Assembly (NCBI RefSeq): GCF_001543205.1
Contig: NZ_CP014162.1
Location: forward strand, 1,612,001 to 1,676,000
From: Aerococcus urinaeequi
Lineage (GTDB): Bacteria > Bacillota > Bacilli > Lactobacillales > Aerococcaceae
DNA length: 64,000 bases
Reading direction: 5' to 3'
Shown: piece after piece, positions 49,262 to 57,413 of the stretch
How positions within the stretch are numbered: the stretch's first letter is position 1
How the letters are laid out: the number at the start of each line of letters is the position of its first letter
Made by a program: the position numbers and the translations under genes
Notes under the pieces: model-generated
Told to the model about the DNA's origin: nothing
The model's database searches: none
What the model saw: only the letters and a program-made list of their open reading frames with translations

Positions 49262-50546
49262 TCGTTTGGGTATTATTATCGAAGAAGTCTACAAGAAAAA
49301 TGTCTTTTCATGGTCATTTGTTATGCTATTATTAAGCCCCATCTTGATGGTCGCTGTAGTGGCTATCATTTCAGGCGTTATCGGTATGGCAACAGCATCT
49401 GATTCAATCGGTACGGTATCTATCATTGGTGCCACTGACCAAACTGTAAGCGCAATTGAAAAGGAAGACAACGGACAGAACCAATTAATTTTCGACCAAG
49501 ATGTAGACCAAGCACAAGAGGCACTTGTTAACGAGGAAATTGATGGCTATTTAGTCATTGACGAAAGTGATCCGGAAGCCATCCAAGCTGAATTCTACAA
49601 AAGTAATACCGGGAAGAATATCTCAACTACCGGCTTCCAAACTGTATTAGAGAGTATTCAATTATCCAACCGGTCGCAAGCATTAGGCCTGACGGAAGAA
49701 GAATCCAGCCATCTAATCGATTCAAATGTGGCCATCCAAAGCCAAACTATTGATTTAGAATCCGGTACCAGCGAAAGTGACCAGGACATTCAATCTATGG
49801 TACGAACAGGTGTCGCCTATGTTGTATCCTTTATCGTATTCATGTTTGTCATGAACTACATCTCCATCATTTCACAAGAAATTGCCGTAGAAAAAGGGTC
49901 ACGCATCATGGAAATCGTCCTATCTTCCATTTCATCAACCACCCATTTTATGGGTAAAATGTTGGGAATTTTCCTCGTATTGCTGACACAAGTTGCCTTC
50001 TACGCAATCTTACTAGGCATCATCTTTATCACAATCATGAACACGCCAATGCCAGCAGAATTACAAGCGCTATTAGGGGACGAAACAATTCCAGCCTTAT
50101 TGTCTAATTCAGCATCTATCATTGGTTGGTCCGGGTTATTAGCCTTCTTGGGGATCATCACCTACTCAGTCTTAGGTGCCTTCCTTGGATCACTTGTTTC
50201 AAATGTACAAGATGTGAATAAAATGATCACACCGATTATTCTATTAAGTATTACTGGCTTTTATATTGGGATGTTTGGACTAGGTTTCTCAAACAATATT
50301 TTAGTTCGAGTAGCCTCACAAATCCCGTTCTTCACACCATTTGTCATGCCATTCAGAATAGCTGCTGAAACTGTATCGACCACAGAATTAATCTTGTCTG
50401 TCATCATTTCACTACTATTCTCAATCCTTTGCCTATGGTTATCCGCCAACTTCTACAAGTCAAACGTCCTGACCTACTCAGACAAAGGCTTATTCGGCAC
50501 ACTGAAACAATCTTATACCTTAAGACAAAGTGAGAAAAAAGGCTAA
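49251..50546 (+). CDS. ABC-2 type exporter permease, NatB/YhaP type
   Basis: 431-residue membrane subunit of the exporter. One N-terminal helix (about 20-45) is followed by a large extracellular region of about 140 residues, then five or so helices in the C-terminal half. This layout fits NatB/YhaP. The sequence contains VEKGSRIMEIVLSSISSTTHFMGKM, shown here in pieces as VEKGSRIMEIVLSS and THFMGKMLGIFL, a motif of the ABC-2 family. ATG 49251 overlaps the ATPase gene by 11 bases. A strong terminator follows. The large external loop might bind a substrate or a partner at the cell surface. Confidence 0.87.
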   Translation: MRNSRLGIIIEEVYKKNVFSWSFVMLLLSPILMVAVVAIISGVIGMATASDSIGTVSIIGATDQTVSAIEKEDNGQNQLIFDQDVDQAQEALVNEEIDGYLVIDESDPEAIQAEFYKSNTGKNISTTGFQTVLESIQLSNRSQALGLTEEESSHLIDSNVAIQSQTIDLESGTSESDQDIQSMVRTGVAYVVSFIVFMFVMNYISIISQEIAVEKGSRIMEIVLSSISSTTHFMGKMLGIFLVLLTQVAFYAILLGIIFITIMNTPMPAELQALLGDETIPALLSNSASIIGWSGLLAFLGIITYSVLGAFLGSLVSNVQDVNKMITPIILLSITGFYIGMFGLGFSNNILVRVASQIPFFTPFVMPFRIAAETVSTTELILSVIISLLFSILCLWLSANFYKSNVLTYSDKGLFGTLKQSYTLRQSEKKG

Positions 50547-50557
50547 CAACAACTATC

Positions 50558-50588
50558 TAGTCAGGTCTCTTTAGACCTGGCTATTTTT
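50558..50588 (+). terminator. Terminator after the ABC exporter
   Basis: TAGTCAGGTCT (50558-50568) pairs with AGACCTGGCTA (50573-50583) around a four-base loop, then TTTTT. Confidence 0.88.
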
Positions 50589-50784
50589 ATCGAAATCGAT
50601 ATGAGAAAGATTAACTAACGCAACAGACCACCACTTGTCATCGATCATTAATCAAACTGAAACTGTGCGTTTTTTTGAAAGAACAAGTATACATTACCGT
50701 AGGCAGACGATTTATAATCAGGTAATTTGTTAAACATACATACATTTTACAATTTATCCAAAAGGTACATTATATTATTAGCAA

Positions 50785-50884
50785 GCACATTATAAAAAAT
50801 ATTGCCAAGGTAGTAGCCTCCTAGAAGCCTTAGCAGTGCGACCACCATTAGGCCTTGACTGAAGGTGGTCGCACTGCTTTTTTA
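50785..50884 (+). ncRNA. Candidate small RNA with a 15-bp GC-rich terminator hairpin
   Basis: AGCAGTGCGACCACC (50832-50846) and GGTGGTCGCACTGCT (50864-50878) are perfect complements, followed by six T. An outer AGCCTT/AAGGCT pairing extends the stem. A second terminator this strong, about 250 bases beyond the exporter's own terminator and with no gene between, implies a short transcript of its own. A possible promoter is TTTACA near 50749 with AT-rich -10 sequence near 50774. Start point is a guess. No known RNA family was recognised. Confidence 0.45.
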
Positions 50885-51014
50885 AGGCTATGATAGGAAT
50901 GGTGAGTGTCTTGGGCAATCAAATATTTACTACAACTCAAACTGTATAAAAATACAACACATCAGCTAGCAAAAACATGCAACAACAATTATGCAAAGAG
51001 TGCTTTTCGTAGTC

Positions 51015-51123
51015 GGGTTCGTTCGACCAGCTCAAATCCTCTTCTAATTAGTTTGCATCACACTGCGTGTGATACCGCACTAATTTTCCAGTGTTGTTGA
51101 GCTAAACGGTCTCTCTCGCACCC
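51015..51123. other. Rod-like structured element, candidate RNA or DNA hairpin region
   Basis: Nested complementary arms fold the stretch onto itself: GGGT/ACCC-side (51015-51018 with 51120-51123), GACC/GGTC, AGCTCAA/TTGAGCT (51029-51035 with 51097-51103). A 10 by 11 base internal loop follows, then AATTAG/CTAATT and ATCACAC/GTGTGAT (51057-51063 with 51067-51073) around TGC. A helix, central bubble and apical helix recall 6S RNA architecture, but length and sequence do not prove it. The strand is undetermined because the fold is symmetric. Confidence 0.5.
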
Positions 51124-51220
51124 TTAAATATTTTTAATAAAAATTGCCTTGACTGTTGATATATGCTAATGTACTCTTACACATACTTTGTTATTATGCA
51201 AAAGTAAAAGGAGGGCAAAG

Positions 51221-51634
51221 ATGTTAGTGCCTTATATAGGAAGATACGAGAAAATCGTAATGGGCCTATTATCCTACATCCCTGAGTTTAAAGAATTTTC
51301 TGAACTTAAAGAAGAAATGGATAAAATTAATCAGCAAGAACGTAAAATTTATTTATGGAAAGAAGCTGATTCTGATAATATCATCGGTTTAGTTGGCTTT
51401 GACCAACATGATGATACAGATACTTTAGTCGTGCGTTATTTATCGATCAATCCTTCTTTTAGAGAAGAAGGACTTACTTATGATTTATTAACGGCATTAA
51501 AGAAAGAATTTCCCGTTTATTCCCTTACTGGTGTAATTTCCCTATCTACAATTTTGTCGAAATGGACAAAACGTCGCCAAGAAGAGTTGGACAAGGAATT
51601 GGATAATAAACAAGAAAACACACCCCAAGTCTAG
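51221..51634 (+). CDS. ribT: RibT-like GNAT-family protein
   Basis: 137-residue protein resembling RibT, the putative acetyltransferase at the end of the Bacillus riboflavin operon. The start YIGRYEKIVMGLLSYIPEFK is close to what I remember of B. subtilis RibT. A GNAT-like core follows, with LVVRYLSINPSFREEGLTYD in place of the usual acetyl-CoA loop; the loop's R-x-x-G-x-G/A is imperfect. AAAAGGAGGG precedes ATG 51221. As in Bacillus, it lies next to scpA-scpB-rluB, but the riboflavin enzymes are absent upstream. Its substrate is unknown. Confidence 0.8.
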   Translation: MLVPYIGRYEKIVMGLLSYIPEFKEFSELKEEMDKINQQERKIYLWKEADSDNIIGLVGFDQHDDTDTLVVRYLSINPSFREEGLTYDLLTALKKEFPVYSLTGVISLSTILSKWTKRRQEELDKELDNKQENTPQV

Positions 51635-51649
51635 GAGAAAATTGTCAGG

Positions 51650-52405
51650 ATGAACGATCAAACAAGTGAATTAACATTAGATCTAGCGGCCTTTGAGGGG
51701 CCGCTTGATTTACTATTACACTTAATTAAAGATTTAAAGGTAGATATTTTTGATATTCCCATCAATCTGGTTACCGACCAATATTTAGCTTATATTCATA
51801 CCTATGAAGCCTTATCGCTAGATGTTGCTTCAGAATATTTGGTGATGGCGGCTACTTTATTGGAAATCAAAACACAAATGATGCTACCAAAAACGCCCAA
51901 AGAAGCAGTTGAGGAAGAAGATGATCCACGTGACTCATTAGTGGAACAATTACTCGCGTTCCAGCAATACCAGGAAGTTTCCCATATCTTAGCGGATAAA
52001 CAGGCTGAACGGTCGTTGGAATATACCAAGCAACCATCAGACTTATCGGCTTATCAAGAGAAAATCCCTATGACGGGTCGCCAATTAACGCCTGATGACT
52101 TGTATAGAGCCATTCAAAAGATGGCCTTCCGCTTGAAAAATCAACAACCTATTCAAACCACGATTGCAGGTGAGACTTACTCGGTAGGGACTGCAATGGC
52201 GGATATTCGCCAAGCCTTCGTTGAGGCGGACCGGGATGTATTGATGTTTCAAGAAGCTGTTTTTCTTGGAAAAGTTCAATCGCGTAGTCAAATTATTAGT
52301 ATGTTTTTAGCGATTTTGGAATTAGTGAAGTCAAATGAGTTATACTTATATCAGGAAGACTTAAGAGCAGATATTCAATTGATTAGACGGGAGGAAAGTG
52401 AATGA
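51650..52405 (+). CDS. scpA: Segregation and condensation protein ScpA
   Basis: 251-residue kleisin that bridges SMC heads in the condensin complex. The N-terminal FEGPLDLLLHLIKDLKVDIF is the family signature. The C-terminal winged helix runs through MFLAILELVKSNELYLYQ, and ends at IQLIRREE. The middle is helical and charged. It overlaps scpB by 4 bases (ATGA), so the two are co-translated in a fixed ratio. SMC itself is not in the window. Confidence 0.96.
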   Translation: MNDQTSELTLDLAAFEGPLDLLLHLIKDLKVDIFDIPINLVTDQYLAYIHTYEALSLDVASEYLVMAATLLEIKTQMMLPKTPKEAVEEEDDPRDSLVEQLLAFQQYQEVSHILADKQAERSLEYTKQPSDLSAYQEKIPMTGRQLTPDDLYRAIQKMAFRLKNQQPIQTTIAGETYSVGTAMADIRQAFVEADRDVLMFQEAVFLGKVQSRSQIISMFLAILELVKSNELYLYQEDLRADIQLIRREESE

Positions 52406-53034
52406 ATGCAGTCGCTGCAATAGAAAGTTTACTTTTCGTAGCAGGTGAAGATGGGATTGCTGTCGATGAACTTGCCAACTTGTTAGAGATACGACAGGAA
52501 TGGGCTTTATACTACGTGATGGTTTTGAGAAATCGTCTCCAACACGACCCACAATCTGGATTAAGAATTACCGTTATTAATGAACGAGTTCAATTAGTGA
52601 CCAAGGCAGCATACGGTGAAGTAGTCAAAAATTACGCGGTTTCTCCTTTTGCAACGAAATTGTCTCAAGCGGCATTGGAAACATTGGCGATTATTGCCTA
52701 CCAACAGCCAGTCACACGAATGACGATTGATGATATTCGAGGTGTTCAGTCATCTAACATGATCCATAAATTACTAGAGCGAGATTTGATTATGGAAACG
52801 GGCCGTCAGGATTCACCAGGTCGGCCGATTATATACGGGGTAACTTCTTACTTCTACCAATATTTTGGTTTGGAGTCCTTAGAAGACTTGCCGGATATTC
52901 ATAATCTAGTCTTAGATGGCTCGGTAGATGAAGAGACCCTTTTTAAAATTGATGATAACGGTGAACCTGAACAAAAAGACTTTAACCAAACAGACATTAG
53001 CCAGACAGAATTTAATGAAACAACAGCAGAATAA
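52402..53034 (+). CDS. scpB: Segregation and condensation protein ScpB
   Basis: 210-residue second condensin accessory subunit. Paired winged helices are visible: IESLLFVAGEDGIAVDELA and LSQAALETLAIIAYQQPVT, followed by IDDIRGVQSS and GRPIIYGVT. The acidic tail of about 35 residues is variable. It binds ScpA as a dimer at the SMC heads. The start overlaps the scpA stop, and rluB follows 36 bases later. Confidence 0.96.
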   Translation: MNAVAAIESLLFVAGEDGIAVDELANLLEIRQEWALYYVMVLRNRLQHDPQSGLRITVINERVQLVTKAAYGEVVKNYAVSPFATKLSQAALETLAIIAYQQPVTRMTIDDIRGVQSSNMIHKLLERDLIMETGRQDSPGRPIIYGVTSYFYQYFGLESLEDLPDIHNLVLDGSVDEETLFKIDDNGEPEQKDFNQTDISQTEFNETTAE

Positions 53035-53070
53035 ACGACTGAATAGGTCACCTATAGGAGTTATTTAAAG

Positions 53071-53793
53071 ATGGAAAGATTACAAAAAGTGATGGCACAC
53101 GCAGGTGTTGCCTCGAGACGAGAGTCTGAAAAATTGATTGCCGCAGGACGCGTGAAAGTCAACGGTGAGGTTGTCAGAGAGCTGGGCCATAAAGTATCCA
53201 ACACTGACCGCATTGAAGTAGACCAAGTACCTATATATAAAGAAGAACCAGTGTACTACGTATTCTACAAGCCAACTGGCGTGATTTCTGCAGTGAAAGA
53301 TGATAAAGACCGGAAAGTGGTGACTGACTTTTTCCCAGGAATTGAACAACGGATTTATCCAGTAGGACGGTTAGACTACAATACCTCAGGATTATTGTTA
53401 TTAACTAACGACGGTGAATTCGCCAATACCTTGATGCACCCACGCTATGAAATCAACAAAGTCTATGTGGCTAAAGTTGAAGGTGTCATTACCGGAGAAG
53501 AACGTAAGCAATTAGAGCGAGGCGTTGAAATTGACGGTGTGAAAACTGCCCCAGCACAAGCGAAAATTCTTTCTGTTGATAAGGACAAAAAGACCACCAT
53601 TATCGAGTTGGTTATCCATGAGGGGCGTAACCGCCAAGTCCGTAAAATGTTAGAAGCAGTGGGTCATCCGGTAGCCAAGTTGAAACGTGAACGTTACGGC
53701 TTTTTAGACCTTAAAGGTTTGAAACCAGGAGACAGCAGAACCTTACTAAAACACGAAATCGAAGAATTATTGGCGAATGCCAAGAAAAAGTAA
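53071..53793 (+). CDS. rluB: rRNA pseudouridine synthase RluB
   Basis: 240-residue enzyme that makes a pseudouridine in 23S rRNA. The N-terminal S4 RNA-binding domain reads ERLQKVMAHAGVASRRESE, and the catalytic domain has the Asp in PVGRLDYNTSGLLLLTNDG. EGRNRQVRKMLEAVGHPV is the family's RNA-contact motif. The order scpA-scpB-rluB is conserved in Firmicutes. AGGAG precedes the ATG. Position on the rRNA (2605-type) is inferred from the family. Confidence 0.94.
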   Translation: MERLQKVMAHAGVASRRESEKLIAAGRVKVNGEVVRELGHKVSNTDRIEVDQVPIYKEEPVYYVFYKPTGVISAVKDDKDRKVVTDFFPGIEQRIYPVGRLDYNTSGLLLLTNDGEFANTLMHPRYEINKVYVAKVEGVITGEERKQLERGVEIDGVKTAPAQAKILSVDKDKKTTIIELVIHEGRNRQVRKMLEAVGHPVAKLKRERYGFLDLKGLKPGDSRTLLKHEIEELLANAKKK

Positions 53794-53802
53794 GCGTCCT
53801 AC

Positions 53803-53830
53803 TTGAAAAAAGTAAGATACTTGCTATAAT
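53803..53830 (+). promoter_or_regulatory. ribU promoter
   Basis: TTGAAA (53803-53808), a 16-base spacer and consensus TATAAT (53825-53830) preceded by TGC. It drives the FMN riboswitch that begins about 30 bases downstream. Confidence 0.7.
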
Positions 53831-53858
53831 AGGTATTGTAATCAAATAAATTTGAAGC

Positions 53859-53970
53859 AATCTTCAGGGCAGGGTGAAATTCCCGATCGGCGGTAAAGTC
53901 CGCGACTCCCATTTGGGACTGATCTAGTGAAATTCTAGAACCGACTGTAAAGTCAGGATGGAAGAAGATG
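53859..53970 (+). promoter_or_regulatory. FMN riboswitch (RFN element)
   Basis: The conserved core is plain: CAGGGCAGGGTGAAATTCCC, then GATCGGCGGTAAAGTCCGCG, a variable hairpin, CTAGTGAAATTCTAGAACCG, ACTGTAAAGTCAGGATGG and AAGAAGAT. All six helices of the RFN fold can be drawn. A terminator hairpin lies just beyond. On binding FMN the expected outcome is premature termination before ribU, giving riboflavin uptake only when FMN is low. The regulation is inferred from the known family. Confidence 0.95.
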
Positions 53971-53994
53971 GGCGGACTATGTCTGTTTGCCTAT

Positions 53995-54030
53995 ACTCTT
54001 TTTACCTTGAAGGTGGAAAGAGTTTTTTTA
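53995..54030 (+). terminator. Riboswitch-controlled terminator before ribU
   Basis: ACTCTTTTTACCTT pairs with AAGGTGGAAAGAGT, with the CCTTGAAGG centre, followed by seven T. Its position 25 bases after the aptamer marks it as the expression platform. Confidence 0.8.
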
Positions 54031-54081
54031 TTTCCACTTTTGAGTGCCAACCCCATGAAGTAGAAAAGGAGAGAAATTCAC

Positions 54082-54702
54082 ATGGGAAAAAATCACACTA
54101 AAGAAATCGTATTGGTCGCAATTGTCGGGGCACTATCATTCATATTGATGTTTATTGGTTTTCCAATCATCCCGGCCTTACCTTACTTAAAGGTAGACTT
54201 TTCACTTGTACCAATCTTACTCGTCGCATTCATTTCAGGACCTAAAAAAGCAGTTGCTGCCAGCCTAATCGCCAACGGTTTACATTACATGTATACAGGT
54301 GGTGAAATGGGGATTCCAATCGGTGACGCAACAGCCTTTATCGCGACTATCGCTTACATCTTGCCAATTTACTACTTATTGAAAGATCAAATGGCGACAG
54401 TTTACACAGGCAATAAATCAGCGAAAGAAATGAATTTCGGCAAAACGATTGCTGCTTACCTAGCTGCAACCCTTTCTTTAACATTAGTGATGACTATCTT
54501 AAATTACTTCGTGATCACACCATTCTACATGCAAGTCATGAACTTCGATGTAGGTAACATGCAAACATATATCCTTGCGGGTATCATCCCATTCAACTTG
54601 TTCAAAGGGGTATTGGTTTCCCTTCTAGCACATTTCGTCCTAGTTCAAACCCTACCAACCCTAGTCAATCGATTCGGTACGCGCGAATATTCACACCATT
54701 AA
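54082..54702 (+). CDS. ribU: Riboflavin transporter RibU (ECF S component)
   Basis: 206-residue integral membrane protein that binds riboflavin and works with the shared EcfA/A'/T energy module. Six membrane segments are seen. The family motif near the N terminus, VGALSFILMFIGFPIIPALP, includes the AxxxxxA-like contact region and is followed by YLKVDFSLVPILLVAFISGP. FMN-riboswitch control confirms the substrate. AAAAGGAGAG precedes the ATG. The ECF module genes are elsewhere in the genome. Confidence 0.94.
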   Translation: MGKNHTKEIVLVAIVGALSFILMFIGFPIIPALPYLKVDFSLVPILLVAFISGPKKAVAASLIANGLHYMYTGGEMGIPIGDATAFIATIAYILPIYYLLKDQMATVYTGNKSAKEMNFGKTIAAYLAATLSLTLVMTILNYFVITPFYMQVMNFDVGNMQTYILAGIIPFNLFKGVLVSLLAHFVLVQTLPTLVNRFGTREYSHH

Positions 54703-54787
54703 AAGTGAAGCATGGTCAATTTTCTGGTATGATAGATTCAGAGAATCATGTCAAGTAAAAAATAGTAGGAACGTTGGAGGGATAGGA

Positions 54788-55855
54788 TTGGATACTTTAT
54801 TAATGGCGATTGCTTTTAAAGTCCAAGCCCTACCCCCGAATTCCGTATATCAAGTGTTGATTGGCAAGCGAACAGCCACAACACTTTTTTTTGCATTTTC
54901 AAACAATTTAACTGCCTATTTCGGTCTTTATCCAAAACTTGCAAAAGATGCATGGATGTCCTATACCCAAAATGTAGCTGAATATATCTCGGTGGAAGCT
55001 ATCTTCCGCCAAAACGATCAAATCAATTATATGCATTTGTTAGTTGATGACATCCTTCAAAAACGAAACGGTCTGATTATCCCAAGTCACCACCACAAGC
55101 ACCACTTAGCCTTCAAATTATTGCTGCAAGTCTTATCTAATATTCAGGCCGAAAACCCGCACTATAGCCCAATCGTCCAGGATTTAGAAGTTCAACAGCT
55201 GATCAAAGATTTTATTTCAATGGCCAAAAGTGCAGACGCGCCCCAAGCTGGCTTACAGGCTATAACCAAAAGCCTTCACCAGCAACTCGCTAAGGAACTA
55301 TCTGCCTTCCCAGACCAGGCAGCCCTTATTTTCCTAGAACAGTTTGAAGGCGCCAAATTACCGGCACAAACCCTTGAACAAGTAGCAGAAAATCATCAGA
55401 TTTCGAAGCGGGCAGTTGTCATTACCCAACAGGCCTTGATGGATCAAATCTATCAAAATTGGGTAAGTGGTCATACTTTAGGGGCAGAAACTCAATGGCT
55501 GCAAATTTTTTCCCAAGGGGTTTTTAACCAATTCCCAATTTGGAATCAAACCACGCAAGATACTTTAAATTTAATCAACCAAGGTTGGTCACTTCAAAAA
55601 ATTGCTGATAGAAGACGGTTAAAATTATCTACCATAACAGAACACATCATAGAAATTACCTTGAGTTTTCCTTGGATAATTCAACCAATTGTGGTTGAAG
55701 AACTTAATTTGAAAGACATTTCACCCCTTGTAAGCCAAGAGCCAGATGAGAATTACGAGTCCTTTAAAGCGAGATTCGGCGAGAAAGATTATTGGTTATA
55801 TCGGTATTGGCATATCGTCTATCAGAAAGGAGCCCATGATGACAGATTGGCATAA
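54788..55855 (+). CDS. ypbB: YpbB-like helix-turn-helix protein encoded upstream of RecQ
   Basis: 355-residue protein of unknown function, recognised by position and C-terminal domain. Near the end, INQGWSLQKIADRRRLKLST is a helix-turn-helix of the type found at the C terminus of RecQ/YpbB proteins (HTH_40). A second possible winged helix is at VAENHQISKRAVVITQQAL. The N-terminal half is helical without a named domain. The start is TTG at 54788 behind GGAGGG. It overlaps recQ by 17 bases, as ypbB does in B. subtilis, so it probably partners the helicase, perhaps in DNA binding. Confidence 0.75.
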   Translation: MDTLLMAIAFKVQALPPNSVYQVLIGKRTATTLFFAFSNNLTAYFGLYPKLAKDAWMSYTQNVAEYISVEAIFRQNDQINYMHLLVDDILQKRNGLIIPSHHHKHHLAFKLLLQVLSNIQAENPHYSPIVQDLEVQQLIKDFISMAKSADAPQAGLQAITKSLHQQLAKELSAFPDQAALIFLEQFEGAKLPAQTLEQVAENHQISKRAVVITQQALMDQIYQNWVSGHTLGAETQWLQIFSQGVFNQFPIWNQTTQDTLNLINQGWSLQKIADRRRLKLSTITEHIIEITLSFPWIIQPIVVEELNLKDISPLVSQEPDENYESFKARFGEKDYWLYRYWHIVYQKGAHDDRLA

Positions 55856-57317
55856 ACGCCTGGAAGAAGTGACAGGTTACCAAACATTTAAACCCGGGCA
55901 ATTGGCGAGTTTAGAGGCTTTAGACCGACAGGAAAACGTGGTGGCCATTTTACCAACTGGTGGAGGTAAATCTTTAATATACCAAATCAACCAATATAAT
56001 GAATCTGGTGTAACATTGATCATTTCGCCCTTGATTTCCCTGATGCAAGACCAAGTCAGTCAATTACAACGGATGGGATTAGGACGGGGCATTGCCTTAA
56101 ATTCTACCTATGACCGCGGGGAACAAGCTTATATTTTAAGCCACCTATCTGACTATCAATTCCTATTTCTATCACCAGAAATGCTCCTGAAAGATCAAGT
56201 AATCAGGGCCTTACAACGGATGGACATTCAATTATTAGTTGTTGATGAAGCCCACTGTATTTCTCAATGGGGTTACGACTTCAGACCGCAATATACTGAA
56301 TTGAAAAAGGTTCGTCAGCTCTTAAAGCAACCAAAAACATTAGCCTTATCTGCTACTGCCAACCAATCCACACTAGCAGATATCAAGGCTTACTTATTTG
56401 AAGAGGGAGAACCTATTCAACTGGTAAAAGAATCAGTTGACCGACCCAATATTTTCTACCTATTCGATGAAATTGACGCCGGTGAAGTGAGGGTAAACAA
56501 ATTGCAGGATTGGTTAGACCGGTTGCCTAAGCCAGGAATTGTTTATGTCCACCATAAAAGTGAACTCGAAGAACTCAACCAATGGATGAAAGATCATACA
56601 GATTTGCGGGTCGCTTCTTACCATGGGGATAGAAGTCTAGAGGATAGGCATATCATCCAAAGTCAGTTTCTACAAAATGAATTGGATGTTGTTTTTGCAA
56701 CGTCAGCCTTTGGTATGGGAATTAACCATGGTCATATACGCTTTGTCTTGCATTATCATCTCCCTAAGAATATGGCAGACTTTATTCAAGAAGTCGGGCG
56801 GGCAGGACGAGATCAGGAACAATCAGTGTCAATTGTCTTATACGATCATCGCGAGGCAGCTAGACTGCAGCAAATGCGCCGGTTATTAGAAGACGAGGCA
56901 GACTTGTTGGATGATTTATTGGAACGGCTGTTTAAACAGGCCTTAACCCAAAGTGAAGTTGACCAATACGCAGATAGCATAAGTGCCATGTTGTACTTTT
57001 ACCGCCATCATTTTACGGATCACCAAACAGCAAAAGTACATGCCCAAAAACTTCGTCAGGAACGGCTACGGCAGATCTACCAAATGTTAGATTTAATGGC
57101 TAATGACCAGTGTTACCGGACTTTCTTATTAGAACAAGCCGATGAACAGGTAGTGGATAGACCAAACCTATGTTGCAGTAATTGCCAACCTGACTACGTC
57201 AGTCAACCGATATGGCAAGACTTAATGGCCCGACCGAATCGAGTGACAGTCGAAAAAGACCAACATGATGATTTCAAGGGAATGTGGACCCAACGTTTGC
57301 AGCACTTATTATCTTGA
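55839..57317 (+). CDS. recQ: ATP-dependent DNA helicase RecQ (short form)
   Basis: 492-residue 3'-5' helicase used in recombination and fork repair. Motif 0 is FKPGQLASLEAL, Walker A LPTGGGKSLIYQ, motif II VVDEAHCISQWGYDFRPQY. Motif VI has the arginine finger in QEVGRAGRDQ. A Cys-rich zinc module near the end (CYRTF, later LCCSNC) marks the RecQ-Ct region. There is no HRDC domain, as in the shorter Gram-positive paralogues. ATG 55836 is 3 bases from AAAGGAG and ATG 55839 is 6, so the latter is chosen. Earlier in-frame starts lie inside ypbB. Confidence 0.93.
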   Translation: MTDWHKRLEEVTGYQTFKPGQLASLEALDRQENVVAILPTGGGKSLIYQINQYNESGVTLIISPLISLMQDQVSQLQRMGLGRGIALNSTYDRGEQAYILSHLSDYQFLFLSPEMLLKDQVIRALQRMDIQLLVVDEAHCISQWGYDFRPQYTELKKVRQLLKQPKTLALSATANQSTLADIKAYLFEEGEPIQLVKESVDRPNIFYLFDEIDAGEVRVNKLQDWLDRLPKPGIVYVHHKSELEELNQWMKDHTDLRVASYHGDRSLEDRHIIQSQFLQNELDVVFATSAFGMGINHGHIRFVLHYHLPKNMADFIQEVGRAGRDQEQSVSIVLYDHREAARLQQMRRLLEDEADLLDDLLERLFKQALTQSEVDQYADSISAMLYFYRHHFTDHQTAKVHAQKLRQERLRQIYQMLDLMANDQCYRTFLLEQADEQVVDRPNLCCSNCQPDYVSQPIWQDLMARPNRVTVEKDQHDDFKGMWTQRLQHLLS

Positions 57318-57413
57318 AACAGGTCCATAAAGTTTTGTTAAATTGCCTAAAGAAATACTGACATAAAAAGGGGTTCATGGTACAATTCTTAGTGTTAAGA
57401 AAGGGGTATATGG

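Larger units (their letters stand above)
50547..51220. other. 674-base non-coding stretch between the exporter and ribT
   Basis: No convincing gene. It contains the exporter terminator, a candidate small RNA ending in a strong GC-rich terminator (50832-50884), and a rod-like fold at 51015-51123 with possible outer arms from 50908 to 51153. A TTGACT box at 51149-51154 may belong to a ribT promoter. A 64-codon GTG-start frame at 50906 has no ribosome binding site and was rejected. Confidence 0.65.

Noticed and set aside
50906-51100. Small open frame with a segment reading AKTCNNNYAK, resembling a tmRNA tag
   Set aside because: A tmRNA tag should end in ALAA and a stop, and the flanks lack the tRNA-like ends (GGGG...ATTCGAC and TTCGAATCC...). 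The frame starts with GTG and has no ribosome binding site.
50941-51120. 6S RNA, RNase P RNA or SRP RNA
   Set aside because: Only the general rod shape recalls 6S. No conserved RNase P or SRP sequence blocks were found, so no family name was given.
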